Assembly (NCBI GenBank): GCA_019454045.1
Contig: SKCR01017749.1
Span: 1-64,000, forward strand
Reading direction: 5' to 3'
Source: Zanthoxylum bungeanum
Taxonomy: Eukaryota > Streptophyta > Magnoliopsida > Sapindales > Rutaceae
Length of the DNA stretch: 64,000 nucleotides
Below, piece by piece: positions 1 through 11,411 of this stretch. The notes under the pieces are model-generated. The model was not told the DNA's origin. It did no database searches and was given only the letters and a program-made list of their open reading frames with translations. Both the position numbers and the translations under genes were made by a program. Position 1 is the first letter of the stretch. Each line of letters starts with the position of its first letter.

Positions 1-1330
1 TCATTACGTCTGATTCCAAAAGATCGAACAGTATACCGTGCTGTTGAACATAAAACAAAAAATAATAATAATAAGTACAGAAGTAACAGAACTGGCTAAA
101 CAATAAGAAAATTAAACAAAATAAATCATTAATTGGTCAATCTACCAATTTTAGTTTGAAGAGTAATAATTAAATCACAACAAAGCCAAAACCAACAGAC
201 TCTCATCCCCCAAGTACAATACTCAAATCTCTGTAGGCATATTTAAAAAATAATAACAAAGAAACAAAAGTCAAAATCTGGGGTTTGATCGTCCTAGTAA
301 TACTGGATGTGTTGGAAACAAAAGAAGAGGATGGGATCTGAATTGTTTAATTAGCTCATGAGGCATCATATATCAGAAACTATAAAGTTACGAGCATGAA
401 TGCAGATTATACGAAAACTCTTAAGATGATATACTAACTAAATCATGTCAAGGAATGGTTACTATGAAAAAATAACACCGGATGAAGTACCCAATCAATC
501 GAATAAACTAGATTCCGAATTTTTATCTTTTTTATTTAGTTTAGACCCCAAAATAGAGAAAATACAAAATAAGCCCCAAAAAAAACTAAAATCAGCACCA
601 GTGAACTCAACAAGAACAAAACAAGACCATTACTAAAAACCACAATTTGTTTACTTCCAAAATCCACGAAACAATTAAAAAAAAAAACACAATGTACCAT
701 TGCGGTAAGCAGAAAATAGGCAACACCAATTCATAAAAAATCCCACCACCAAACACACTCAACCGAAGCAATCAGATATATGCATTGAACTCATACTATC
801 ACACTCTTAAGCACAATATAGGATCCAATCCCCCTAAAGCTTCTACCTTTATATCAAAAATCTTATTTTTACACTTTCCCAACAATTTTTGAGTTTTGAC
901 TACACTAATAAAATAAATTACCTTTGGAGAAAACAGGTGTCTGTCCACTGAGTTGCTCCAGCACCTGGCATTACAAATCAACATCAAAATTAATTAACAC
1001 ACACAAATAAAATGAACAACTTTAACAATTAATAAAATGAATAAATTTATTTAAAAAAAAAAAAAGAAGTTACAGGTTATTAATTGAAGACCTTAGCGGC
1101 TCTGGTGAGACGATCTCCACTTTCACCGACGGAGATGTTAAGGACAAGCTTCTGCACTTTGATTTCCCTCATAGGGTTCGAAAGTTTCTTCTCTGCAGCC
1201 TGTTGTTCCATTAAATTTTGATTTTTTATTAATCAAAAACCCCAGTAACAACATAAAGCATGAACGAACATACTGAAATTGAACAGGAAAAAAAATTGAC
1301 AACTAAAATCTAGAGAAAGGTAAATACCAT
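1..1330 (-). CDS. RPL11: 60S ribosomal protein L11 (uL5), 5' part, four exons, runs off left edge
   Basis: Cytosolic large-subunit ribosomal protein uL5, which binds 5S rRNA in the central protuberance. Reading the minus strand, exon 1 is only the ATG (1330-1328), exon 2 is 1199-1092, exon 3 is 964-922, and exon 4 starts at 40 and leaves the window. All three introns (1327-1200, 1091-965, 921-41) have GT...AG ends and the frame stays open across every joint. The joined product begins [16 protein letters not shown], continues through [14 protein letters not shown] and [14 protein letters not shown], and reaches [13 protein letters not shown], which I recognise as the conserved N-terminus of plant L11. 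About 64 of the usual ~180 residues are visible. An intron directly after the start codon is common in plant ribosomal protein genes. This is the only clear ordinary host gene here, and nothing in the visible part is damaged. Confidence 0.95.
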
Positions 1331-1386
1331 TTTGAGTATGCTGATGTTGAGTTGCAGCAGCTGCACACTGACGACGGAGAGAAATC

Positions 1387-1554
1387 AAACCCTAATATGT
1401 GTTTTGACTTTTGTGTTAAATATGAGTTATATTAGGGTTTTTGAGGGCTGCTGGTAAGTGTCGCAATCGGTCGGGCCGGTCTCGGGTTTCTGGAAAAGCT
1501 TGAGTTCGGGAAAGCTCTGCCCAAAATATTGTCGGGCCGATCCGGCACGGCCCA
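1387..1554 (-). promoter_or_regulatory. RPL11 promoter motifs: two telo-boxes and a site II element
   Basis: A telo-box AAACCCTAA reads on the minus strand at 1440-1432, about 100 bases before the start codon. The same motif in the other orientation lies at 1387-1395. A site II motif TGGGCC reads on the minus strand at 1554-1549. Telo-boxes combined with site II (TCP-bound) elements are the known signature of plant ribosomal protein and other growth-linked promoters. The transcription start is not determined. Confidence 0.7.
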
Positions 1555-3563
1555 TCTCGAGTTCAGGCTTAGGTTTGGGTTTTTTTGACTTGGTTTTTCT
1601 ATAATTAAAATTATTAATAATTTAACTCTTTTATATCAAGTCAATAATATATTATCAATTCCGAAAAAACATCAATTTAAGAATAAAAAATTTAGGGATT
1701 AATAATTATTATTTTTTTATTGTTAAGCTTGGGCTTGAGTTTTTTTGTTATGTATAATTCTCGATTTCATTCAAATTACGATAATGCCCTCCTATGTTAT
1801 AAGGGTTAATATCTATGGCGGTAAATAAATTGAGCCATTACTGAATAATTTGAGCGCTTCCGTATTTGATTTGATTTGAGATCGATTTGTTTAATATATG
1901 AGCAACTTGAAATTGAAAATAATAGTTTCATTATTTAATGAGACTGACTCATAAAAGCTCTATTCAGTTCGTTTTTTATTCGTGAATTACTATATATGTA
2001 TATAAAATGTGTGTACAAACATTTGAATTTGTATGGAAAATATTTAAAATTTGATCAAGTAAATAAAAAATAAAAATTGATTTCTTTTTAAAATTATTAA
2101 TGGAGTGAGCAGAATCGTTTAATAATCAAATCCGAACCAAACTCGAACCTAATATTTTTCTTAATTAGTAGATTTCAAATAAGACATCTAAAGTTTGATT
2201 TGAGATCGAGGTTTTAGTGAGCCGAACCAAGCACTGCTTAGCTCCACTATACCCCTAATGCCACTTCATAGTTCATAAATTAATAATTAATAATATAATT
2301 AAAATAATTAGTTTTGTCGAAAACATTTTTTTTGCTGAATTTTTAGATAGACACTTTATAATTTTCCTCATCATCTTGTACTTATTTATTATATAAATTA
2401 ACAGTTTCTTCGTATACATACATACACAAAGTTGAAATTATTTTTTTTGAACTTTTTATCAAACAAATGGACTTCAAATGGTGAACAGTGAAAACACTTA
2501 TTTGGTCAATTGGTTATTAATTTATAGAATTACAATTATATTTTTTATGAAATTCTTTTCAATGATGTTCTCATTTTGAGTCATCATGAACAGGCTCTCC
2601 TACTTTTTTTTTCTGGGGATGTAGTCGGGAAATAGATGGAGTGCTCTTAGTAAGATGTCTTTTTTCGCCTTTAATTTAAGGCCCATGATGTATCATAACA
2701 GATCGTATCTTGCCCAACAATTTAGGCCCAGAAAGTTTTTCTAGCCCATAAAGTCCCAAGGGCTGCCAGAAGAGTCAATTTAAGGGGTGAAAAATAATAT
2801 TTTCTAGAATTGAAGGGTAAGTTTTAGTAAAAATTAATTATATATTTCTATATTTATGAAGAATTAATGTAAATAAATTACGACAATTTATATAATTGAA
2901 TCATATCAGGATTAAACGAATATTCATTTGAGATTTGTTTATTAAATGAATCGAATATGAATCAATCATATTTTGATTCGATTCATTTATGATTTGATAA
3001 AAATTTGATTCGTCAATTTATTTTACCACTCATAACCTTTAACGGTCCCAAATTGTGAGATACAATATCCTGAAATATTATAGTTAGACCCTAATTAATA
3101 ATGCACATATATACAAGTCAAGGCCACCTTTTTCATTGCACTATAGCTAGCCATACGATATAAATTTACATTCGATTTTTAAAAGCTAATGATAAGATTC
3201 TTATCCTATGAATAGCAATATTGTGTGAGATAGAACATAAAAAAGCGAATGTAAATATCATGTTGCTTTAATAATATTGGATGCCATCTAAATGATCGGC
3301 AGGGAGAAAGCAAGCATCCAAGTTTCTCAAGCAAGAATTTTTCAGAAAACTTTTTTTCCCACTATTATTGGGACCTCATGCCAAACGAATCCATTCTTGA
3401 CGGTCTTCATTCTTGAAAGCAAGTATGATAGATACTTGGATAGCATATAATTTTGGGAGATATACACTTTTTTACTTATAATTTTTATATAGACCCACTA
3501 ACAAGATAATTTTAAATTCTAGCCTCTTAAGAAACATAGCTTATTATTTAATGGAGATCATTA
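1555..3563. other. AT-rich intergenic DNA upstream of RPL11
   Basis: I recognise no coding region. The stretch just before it (1465-1570) contains repeated CGGGCC and TCGGG words. The stretches 2100-2240 and 2920-3015 contain repeated GAATCGAA and GAACCAAACTCGAA words, of the kind seen at the ends of degenerate hAT-like DNA transposons. No convincing terminal inverted repeat pair could be matched by eye. A few GGCCCA words lie at 2680-2760. The rest is simple AT-rich sequence. Confidence 0.5.
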
Positions 3564-3568
3564 TATAT

Positions 3569-4417
3569 TGTTGACGGGCGATTTTCGTCTCAGAGGCAAT
3601 GTTGGGATAATGCTCCCGGGATAATCCTCCTTCAACTGTGAATTTGTTTGGTTATTGGATGACCAAAAGCAAATTTTGGCAAAAAACAAGAAACACACAA
3701 GAAATCGAAAAGAAAATGATTTAACGTGGTTCGGTGGAGCTTGTCCAACCTACGTCCACGGTCACAAAGCAGGGTGGGGGTTCTTTTATTACTAAACCGA
3801 GCTCGACCGACCTGTTTTAGTGAAGGTCTAAAGAAACCGAGCAGGTTGTGCTATTTCTTACAAGTAGTTCTCAAATGGAAAATTTCGTAACCCTTACAAA
3901 TGTGATCAAACTTCCCTTATATACTACTCAATACATGGCACTGTTCCCGTATCTTTGTGACGTCAGCCTCGCAGATTTGCAGATTTGCAACGATTTGACA
4001 GGTTCTCTTCCCCATTCTGCCGTCGCCGAAAGTAAAACCTACCCTACGAATCCCTGTCACATCACGCCGTAAAAGTGCACTGTCTGACCCTTTTCATTAA
4101 TGATGATAGCCTGTTGAATTTCGAATGTGAGAGTTTTTGGAGGGAAAATCTAGTTGTTCCCATCACGCGTCGGTCTTCGAGAGGTCGGTCAGATAACGAA
4201 CTGATCCGCCCCTGCCATTTACGACCTGATTCACAATATTTGAGCTATCGATCCTGGGAGTGAGTAGAAATGAACCGAGATACCGGGCTATTGTGGTCGG
4301 TCTCGACTCACTTGTTGCCGGTCTTGAAGAACTGAATCATGCTATGTCCTCTGGATGAGTGGAACTTCCCTCACTTGTTGCCGATCTGTTCAGAAACCTT
4401 AGCCGCAGAAATCCCCA
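3569..4417 (-). repeat. 3' LTR of the Tat element
   Basis: This 849-base LTR aligns with 19777-20506. It holds about 133 bases (near 3703-3835) that are absent from the other copy, where about 7 unrelated bases stand instead. The adjacent purine-rich minus-strand stretch at about 4420-4436 (TAGGGGACAG) is a weak candidate polypurine tract. Confidence 0.85.
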
Positions 4418-4679
4418 TCAACATCTGTCCCCTAGTTCTCGGTTCCAACGAGCGTACGAGTTGGTGCCGGGAACTACATAAATCAGAAATGTGTTGATCG
4501 ATTGCCAGGTGGTTGATCCTCGGAATTGTACAGAGAACTGCCATGGTGTCAACTTTGGCCATCCTCAATGCCTTCTCATGGTCTGTCCTCAAGCTAGTGT
4601 TAGGCACTCGGTGGGACGTAACCCGACCCCGAGGAGAAGGAACAAAGCATTCGGGGGAACCAGTCCAGCCCTAATCTGA

Positions 4680-5040
4680 TGGAATAATACAGTCTCAACG
4701 GAACGAATCCAGCCCCGATCTGGTGGAATAATACAGACTCGGCGGAATGAATCCAGCCCCGAGCTGGTGGAATATAACAGACTCGGCGGAACGAATCCAG
4801 CCCCGAGCTGGTGGAATATAACAGACTCGGCGGAACGAATCCAGCCCCGAGCTGGTGGAATATAACAGACTCGGCGGAACGAATCCAGCCCCGAGCTGGT
4901 GGAATATAACAGACTCGGCGGAACGAATCCATCCCCGAGCTGATGGAATAATACAGACTCGGCGGAACGAATCCAACCCTGAACTGGTGGAATAATACAG
5001 ACTCGGCGGAACGAATCCAGTCCCTCACTGGTGGAACCTT
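4680..5040. repeat. 44-bp tandem array in the 3' UTR of the Tat element
   Basis: About eight copies of a 44-base unit follow head to tail, each with the words ACTCGGCGGAACGAATCCAG and CCCCGAGCTGGTGG. Central copies are nearly identical and edge copies diverge. The unit is not a multiple of three and has no minus-strand stop in any frame, so it makes long spurious frames of 93 to 171 codons. Tandem arrays in the 3' UTR are a known feature of Tat/Ogre-type elements and a known source of satellite DNA. Confidence 0.9.
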
Positions 5041-5373
5041 TGAGACTTACACGAAGGAAGATTTTCAACCTCTGAGGCTCTGCGGATCCTGGTGCGGGCG
5101 TCATATTACCAAACCAGCGAAAAACAAAAATTGGAGTAAGGTAAAATTAGCAAAAAGTGGAAGTGACTTAGCACATACCCCATGGAAAAAATCAAGAAGT
5201 AAAAACAACAATTCGGGTGTCCCGAGGCAGCGTCCTGCCCGAGGCCTCCCAAACACAATTCTGAACCTTACAATTCACTGTCCCGGCTAACCAGGCTATG
5301 GAAACGCCGATCCGGGGTGGTCAGGCAAATCCCTACGGGGGAGGAAGACACCCCGTGTGTGCCCTCCTTGGGT

Positions 5374-6010
5374 GGTACTCAATGGGCCTCACCAGCAGAC
5401 TCACAGGGGAAGAAATCTCTCTGGGTCTGGTTTACCCCGAGACTCCTGTAATCAAGAGGACCATTCGGCCATACCCAAGCCAGGTGGTCTGATGGTACTC
5501 AACGGGACTCACTAGCCAACTCGCAGGGGAAGAAACCTCATTTGGTCTGGTTTACCCGAGACTCATGTAATCAAGGGGACCATTCGGCCATACCCAAGCC
5601 AGGTGGTCTGATGGTACTCAATGGGACTCACCAGCCAACTCGCAGGGGAAGAAACCTCCATGGGTTCGGTTTACCCGGGAGCATGATGGTCATGGAGGCA
5701 ATTAATCCATCCTCATGCCATACTCTCCGATAATCTTCAACGGGATTCACCAGCCGACCTGCAGGGGAAGAAACGTCCATGGGTCCGGTTTACCCGAGCT
5801 AATCCTCCAAAATACGAGCCAGGGGGTAGTAACGCTCCGGCCTCGGGGGTTTGATAATGACACCCGAGAGTGGCGTGCCGCGAGGGGTTTGCGCGTTTCC
5901 TGCATGTGCTCCATCCCTTGATGCGGTCGGGATCCTCAAAAGTGAAAGGAACCAGGTCGGAACACTTCCACCCGGGGGTTTGATAATGACACCCGGGAAT
6001 GGCTTGCCAC
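5374..6010. repeat. ~120-bp tandem array and a ~126-bp duplication in the Tat 3' UTR
   Basis: Units of about 120 bases start near 5374, 5494 and 5613, with a more diverged fourth near 5735. Each holds GGTACTCAA, GGGACTCACCAGCC and AGGGGAAGAAA. A separate pair built on GGGGGTTTGATAATGACACC lies near 5846 and 5972. This array is distinct from the 44-bp array and older, judging by its divergence. Confidence 0.8.
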
Positions 6011-6271
6011 GGGCTTGGTGCCCTTCCCAGTTACCGATCACCCATTCGCATCGAGCATGTCCCAAAAATATTGATCATGATTTTCGCATTTAATTTAAAC
6101 AAAAAGTAAAGTGGACAGGCTTTTTAATTCAGAAGGAGAAAAACATGTTCATATTCATGGGACCTACTGCCCTTCTTACAACTCTTGGCGGGTCATTTCA
6201 AGAGAGGCTTTAGAAAAAGTCTTCCGGTCCTGGCTAGTTTGCCTAATTACTTGTAATTTCAAAGAAAAGGG

Positions 6272-7559
6272 CTATTGGAAGTACCTTATCAGCATTTCAG
6301 CATTCCAAGGCTTCTTAATCCGGGTACCGTCCAATTGTTCCAAAAGATAGGCACTTGGTCTTACTATCTCCAATATTCTATATGGCCCTTCCCATTTGGG
6401 GCCCAACGAACCTTCATCGGGCCTACGAGTATTCAACGTAACCCTCCTTAAAACCAAATCTCCGGGAAGGAAGGATCGAATCTGAACCCTTTTATTGTAG
6501 AAACGGGCCATTCTCTGTTGACATACGGCCGCTTTCATAGTCGACTTTTCCCATTTTTCTTCGGCCAGATCAAGATGATTTCTGATAAGTTCTTCATTTT
6601 GTTTTGCCTCAAAATGTCGGACCCGGTGGGTGATCATCCCTATCTCTGCTGGGATAATCGCCTCACACCCGTAAGCCAAAGAAAACAAGGTCTCTCATGT
6701 GGAATCCTTATAGGTTATCCGGTGTGCCCACAATACTTCTGGTAATTCTTCGACCTACAGACCTTTACATGATCCGAGTCGGGCCTTCAAATTTGCTTTG
6801 ATCGTCATGTTGGTAGCCTCGACCTGCCCGTTGGACTTGGGATGAGCAGGTGAAGTGAATCTTAAGGCGATTTGAAGGCGTCACAGAGTTTCCTGAAACC
6901 CCTACTGTCAAACTGTTTCCCATTGTCGGTAATGATGGCCCGGGGAATTCCGAACCGACAGATGATATTTTTTTTTACAAAATCTGTTGCCATCTTTTCC
7001 GTGATTGCGGATAGAGGTTCAGCCTCTACCCACTTAGTAAAATAATCAATGGCAACAATGGCATACTTGGCTTGTCCCCGTCCTGCAGGCATTGGCCCGA
7101 TGATATCCAGCCCCCACTGAGCGAACGACCATGGGCTAACTAGTGAAGTCAACTGCTCTGCCGGCTGGTGATGAATGTCTGCATTCTTCTGGCACCCCTC
7201 ACACTTTCTTGCCACATTCATTCCGTCCTGATGCATGGTCGGGCAATAGAATCCCTGTCTCAAAGCCTTATGTGTAATAGATTGCCCCCATCGTGACTTC
7301 CACAAATACCCCCGTGGATCTCTCTGAGCACATAGTCAGCCTCTTCTTCCGCGAGGCATCTCAAAAGCGGCACAATATATCCCTTCCGATATAATATCCC
7401 TTCAATTAGACAAAATTTTGAGCTTCTGTATCTCAACTTTCTCGCTTCCTTTCGATCTTCGGGCATCTCCCCCATCTCCAAATACTTCTTGATCGGGCCC
7501 ATCCAAGAGGCATAATCTCTTATTTCTACTTCCATTACCTCTAGATTTCCAACGCTCAT
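6272..7559 (-). pseudogene. Tat integrase, frameshifted
   Basis: Three overlapping frames together make an integrase. The N-terminal part (7559-7260) ends in the zinc-binding region. The core (7305-6862) holds CEGCQKNADIHH, the first catalytic Asp in WGLDIIGPMP, and the second in IITDNGKQF. The C-terminal part (6688-6272) starts after LAYGCEAIIPAE and holds LGPKWEGPYRI, the usual end of gypsy integrases. The third acidic residue falls in the broken stretch near 6690-6860. The order N-core-C is intact, but frameshifts near 7290 and 6860 prevent a single product. It would insert element cDNA into the nuclear genome. Confidence 0.9.
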
Positions 7560-7639
7560 TTCTTATAGACAAATCAAGGGGATGGTTTGGGGCTTCTCTG
7601 ACTTGATAGAAGATGCCAGCCGAGCCAACGAGTCTGCCT

Positions 7640-8000
7640 GATGGTTATTTTTCCAGACCGATCTGTTCAAATTGTACACTACCCATTTTTCCGGCCAGCT
7701 TCTTAACCTTGGCCATATACGCCGCCATTTTAGGCTCTATAGCCTGAAATTTGCCCCTCAGCTGCTGGATGGCCAGCTGTGAGTCGCTCTTCACAATCAC
7801 ATCTCGGACGCCCATCGCCTTGCACAACCTCAATCCGACCAAGATGGCTTCATATTATGCCTCATTATTGGTGGCCTCAAAAGCAAATCTCAAGGCGTAG
7901 ACCACCTATTCTTCATCACTAATCCGTAGCACGACCCCGGCCCCAGAACCTTACGAACTAACAGATCTGTCCACAGACAACTCCCACTTGGTCTCTAAAA
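7640..8000 (-). pseudogene. Second, archaeal-type RNase H (aRH) of the Tat element
   Basis: The minus-strand frame from 7842 reads GLRLCKAMGVRDVIVKSDSQLAIQQL and continues to about 7645, with further remnants up to about 8000. The LRLA(K)xxGV...SDSQL pattern is the extra RNase H found only in Tat-group gypsy elements, downstream of the ordinary RT-linked RNase H. The Asp of SDSQL is one of the catalytic metal ligands. Stops on both sides make it non-functional. It is the best evidence for placing this element in the Tat group. Confidence 0.85.
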
Positions 8001-8010
8001 CTTCTAGAAT

Positions 8011-9718
8011 CTAGGGCCTAGTGAACTCGGCCACAAAGTCTGCTAGGGCCCGCCCTTTTACCGATGCCCTTGGCAAATAAGATATGTCGTACTCACTCAA
8101 CTCCACCGACCATTTTACTAACCGACCTGAGATCTCCGGTTTATGCAGGATCTGCCTCAAAGGGTTGTCGGTATAGACTCCGATAGGATGAGCTTGAAAG
8201 TATGGCCTCAGCTTCCTAGCAGTCGTAACTAATAATAATGCCACTAGTTCATTAGCCGGATATCTCGTCTCCGCATCCAACAGTGCTTTGCTGACGTAGT
8301 ATACCGGCCTTTAGATCTTATCGGCCTCATGTACCAATACCGAACTCACATCATACTTAGATACATCTAAATACAGAAACAAAGTCTCACCATGGATCAG
8401 TTTGGCCAAAAGTGGAGGTTAGGCTAAGTATTGTTTGAGCTGCGTGAATGGTTCCTCGCACTCTTCCGTCCATGTGACGTCTTTTTTAATTTTCTTGATC
8501 AATTTGAAAAATGGATGGCACTTGTTGGTTGCACGGGATATGAACCGGTTTAGTGCATCTACCCAACCTGTTAAGCTTTGCACTTCTTTGACTGTCCTGA
8601 GAGATTTCAAATCCAGAAGTGCTTGGATCTTCTGTGGGTTAGCCTCTATTCCCCGTGCACTGACCATATACGCCAGAAACTTCCCCGAGGCCACTCCAAA
8701 TGTACATTTCTCCGGATTCAGCCTCATGTCAAGGTTTCCACGAGGTCAACCAAATGACCCTCCGGTTTCATGGTCATTGTTATCATGTCATCAACATATA
8801 CCTGCATGGTTCTAACGATGAGAGGCTTAAAGACCTTGTTCACCAACCTTTGAAATGTTGCCCCTGCATTCTTTAAGCCGAAAGACATCACCCTATAACA
8901 GTACAGCCCCCGATCTGTGATGAATGCATCTTTCTCCTCGTCCCCGGGATGCATTTTTACCTGGTTATAACCCGAAAATGCGTCCATGAAACTGAGCAGT
9001 CCGTGGCAGGCAGTTGAATCCACCAGCTGATCTACTTTCGGGAGTGAGAAACTATCTTTCGGGTAGACTCTATTAAGGTCGGAGAAGTCCACACACATCC
9101 TCCATTTCCCGCTAGGCTTCTTCACTAGAACCATATTGGAGACCCACTCCGAGTACTTTACCTCTCGGATGAAACCTGCTTTTAGCAATCCCTCCACCTC
9201 GACCGCTATCGCCTCACAGTGCTCTTGGTTGAATATTGTTTTTTTTGTTTGACTGGCTTGTGACTCGGATCCACCGCTAAGTGATGGTCGATGAACTTAG
9301 GGTCTATCCCGGGCATGTCGCTGTGCCCCCAAGCAAAGATGCCCGCATACTGCTTCAAAATTTTTAGGAGATCCTTCTTCAGGTCTTCCTCCAGACCCGC
9401 TCCTACTTTGATGATCTTCCCCAGACCAGAGAGTTCCACTGACTCCAACTCTTCGGCTGCCCCCAAACGGGAAAACTGTTTGAATCACACATGTAGGCAT
9501 TCATCTGATTCCTCATCCTCCTCCTCTGCCTCCCTCATTCTATTCTTCCGTCTATCCTTCTCAACACAAAGAGTTTCTTTTGAAACAGTTGCAAAGCAAC
9601 TCCAGGCAACTTTCTGGCTTCCACACACAATCCTGATTCTAGCCCGGGTGGGAAACTTCAGCTTTAAGTAATAACACAACATGGCGGTTTTAGTCTTCAC
9701 TATAAAGGGCCGGCCCAC
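8011..9718 (-). pseudogene. Tat reverse transcriptase and RNase H, frameshifted
   Basis: From right to left: the linker after the protease (LGRP-like MGRPFIVKTKTA, 9718-9485), the segment before RT (9466-9206, FAWGHSDMPGIDPKFIDHHL), the RT palm (9197-8724) with KKPSGKWRMCVDFSDLN, the catalytic YVDD, and FGLKNAGATFQRL, then the RT connection (8727-8419), and RNase H (8280-8011) with GVYTDNPLRQIL and SGRLVKWSVELSEY. The YVDD box is intact, but at least four frame breaks separate the parts, so no full polymerase can be made. Confidence 0.92.
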
Positions 9719-9798
9719 TATGACCTAGTAACTGCTCATGCAGTCCACCACTGTAAAGTCTATCATGATTGTTCGGGTGTGTGGGGAAGTTCTGACTG

Positions 9799-11270
9799 TC
9801 ATGGCCAGCTGTATCCTGCCCAGAGGGACGAATATTGCTCCCCAAACCCGTACAAGGGAGTCCCATCCTGAGTCACTATCGCATACTCTATCTCCAATCC
9901 GTCCAAGGCTTCCTTGGAGATTATGTCGACCGCACTCCCTGTATCCACCAAGATCCTGTCTACTTCAGTTCCCCCTATCGCTGCTTTAATTATCAATGCA
10001 TCATCATATGAAAAATTTACCCCATGTGCATCCTCGTCGGTGAACATTATAGGGACCGACCGTTCTCTTTGCATGCTCTGGGTCTGCCCCACCGACATTA
10101 CCTCTCGGATCCTGTAGTAATTCTTTCTCGAGCGATTTGAGTTTTCGGCTAGTGTTCTTCCGCCGGCGATGGTATACGTCTGTCTATGCCCTTGCCGCTC
10201 TCGGGCTGCCATGGCCCCATGGTTAATGTACTTATTTAGATAGTAGTTTTGTGCAAGATTTTCCATCTGCTCTCGCAGATCCTTACAACCTTCTGCCGAA
10301 TGCCCCATCATATTATGGTGTACATAATAATATTTCTCATTCTTCTTCTCTACCGGATACTTTCTCAGATCAGGCTCTATTAAGAGGCCCCTACTTTGAA
10401 TTTCTTTTGCGATCTGAGCCATCAGTTTATTCAAGGGCGTGTACCCTACTCCTTCGGTCACATGGTTTACTTGTACTTGAGTTCTCCTCTCTTGTGGCAG
10501 ATTGATGGGAGGCACCGACTTGAACTCCCTCTGTCTGGGAGGAGGATTCCTCAACTCTCTGTCCGGCCTCCACGACATCTCCGAATTCTGCACTCTTTCC
10601 TTCTGTACCCCTCATTTTCGGGCGGCATTCTCCCATTCCTCCATCAAAATGAATTTTCTCGCCAACTCCAGAGCTGTGGCATAGTCTGTTACGTCATAGA
10701 CCCTTAAGTGAGTCCACAATCTTTCAACCTTTAGGGACCCTTTAAGACTTTCCAAAGTCTCCGTTGACTCATAGGCCCCGGCCTCGAGCACCAAATTGTG
10801 GTACCTTTCAATAAAATTCTTCAGAGGCTCATCATCCCTCTGCTTCATCAACCTCAACTCGCCTACTGTCTTTTTCTGAACACACGGTCCTCTGAAATGC
10901 CGAATGAATGACTTCCTGAGCTGTGAGAAACTACTGATGCTCCCTAGAGTCAAAATTATGAACCACAGAATTGCGGGTCCTCCCAGGGTCAAAGGGAACA
11001 CCTTGCAGATGGCTTCTCCCACCATTCCCTACACTTCTATTAGCAGGAAAAAACTCTCCATGTGAGACTTAGGATCATTGTGACCCTTGTATACATTTAT
11101 AGACGACATTGTGAACCACCTAGGAAATTTTGAAAACAAGATTTCTTCTGTAAATGGAGAGACCATCTCTCCGTCCTGACCATCCCCTTTACCCACCTTT
11201 GGATTTTCCTCTCACTTTTTCATTTCTTTTCTAAACACACAGGCTTTCATATGGTTATCAGTATCATCAC
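9799..11270 (-). pseudogene. Tat gag and aspartic protease, broken
   Basis: The frame 11025-10612 holds the capsid-like domain (VGEAICKVFPLTLGGPAILWF, then LRLMKQRDDEPLKNFIERYHN). The frame 10593-9799 holds a degenerate zinc-knuckle region (YYYVHHNMMGHSAEGC, the first Cys apparently changed to Tyr) and ends with the aspartic protease, active site ILVDTGSAVDII. The two frames are offset near 10600. Gag would package element RNA and the protease would cut the polyprotein. Confidence 0.88.
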
Positions 11271-11271
11271 A

Positions 11272-11411
11272 TTACCTCCCCCGAACATCTTTACGTCTGC
11301 TGCGCAGATCACGACGTGCACCATGGCTAGACACCTCTCGCTCCCCTCTCCCATATCTCCTACATTCTCCATTTTTAGAGCGTGGGCTATTACTTGATGA
11401 CTCCAGCGTTT
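11272..11411 (-). pseudogene. Tat gag fragment left of the nested element
   Basis: An Arg/Ser-rich gag linker (SSSNSPRSKNGECRRYGRGE) reads up to the insertion point at 11411. It should join the gag N-terminus at 19399-19776 once the nested element and one copy of the CGTTT duplication are removed. Confidence 0.7.

Noticed and set aside
445..636. Small plus-strand frame of 63 codons
   Set aside because: Lies within the third intron of RPL11 on the opposite strand with Lys/Asn-rich composition.
4680..5040. Direct repeats that might suggest a CRISPR-like array
   Set aside because: The units are contiguous without unique spacers, in a plant retrotransposon 3' UTR.
4589..5104. Minus-strand frame of 171 codons and two overlapping frames
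   Set aside because: All three are produced by the 44-base tandem array, which lacks stops; no non-repetitive coding signal.
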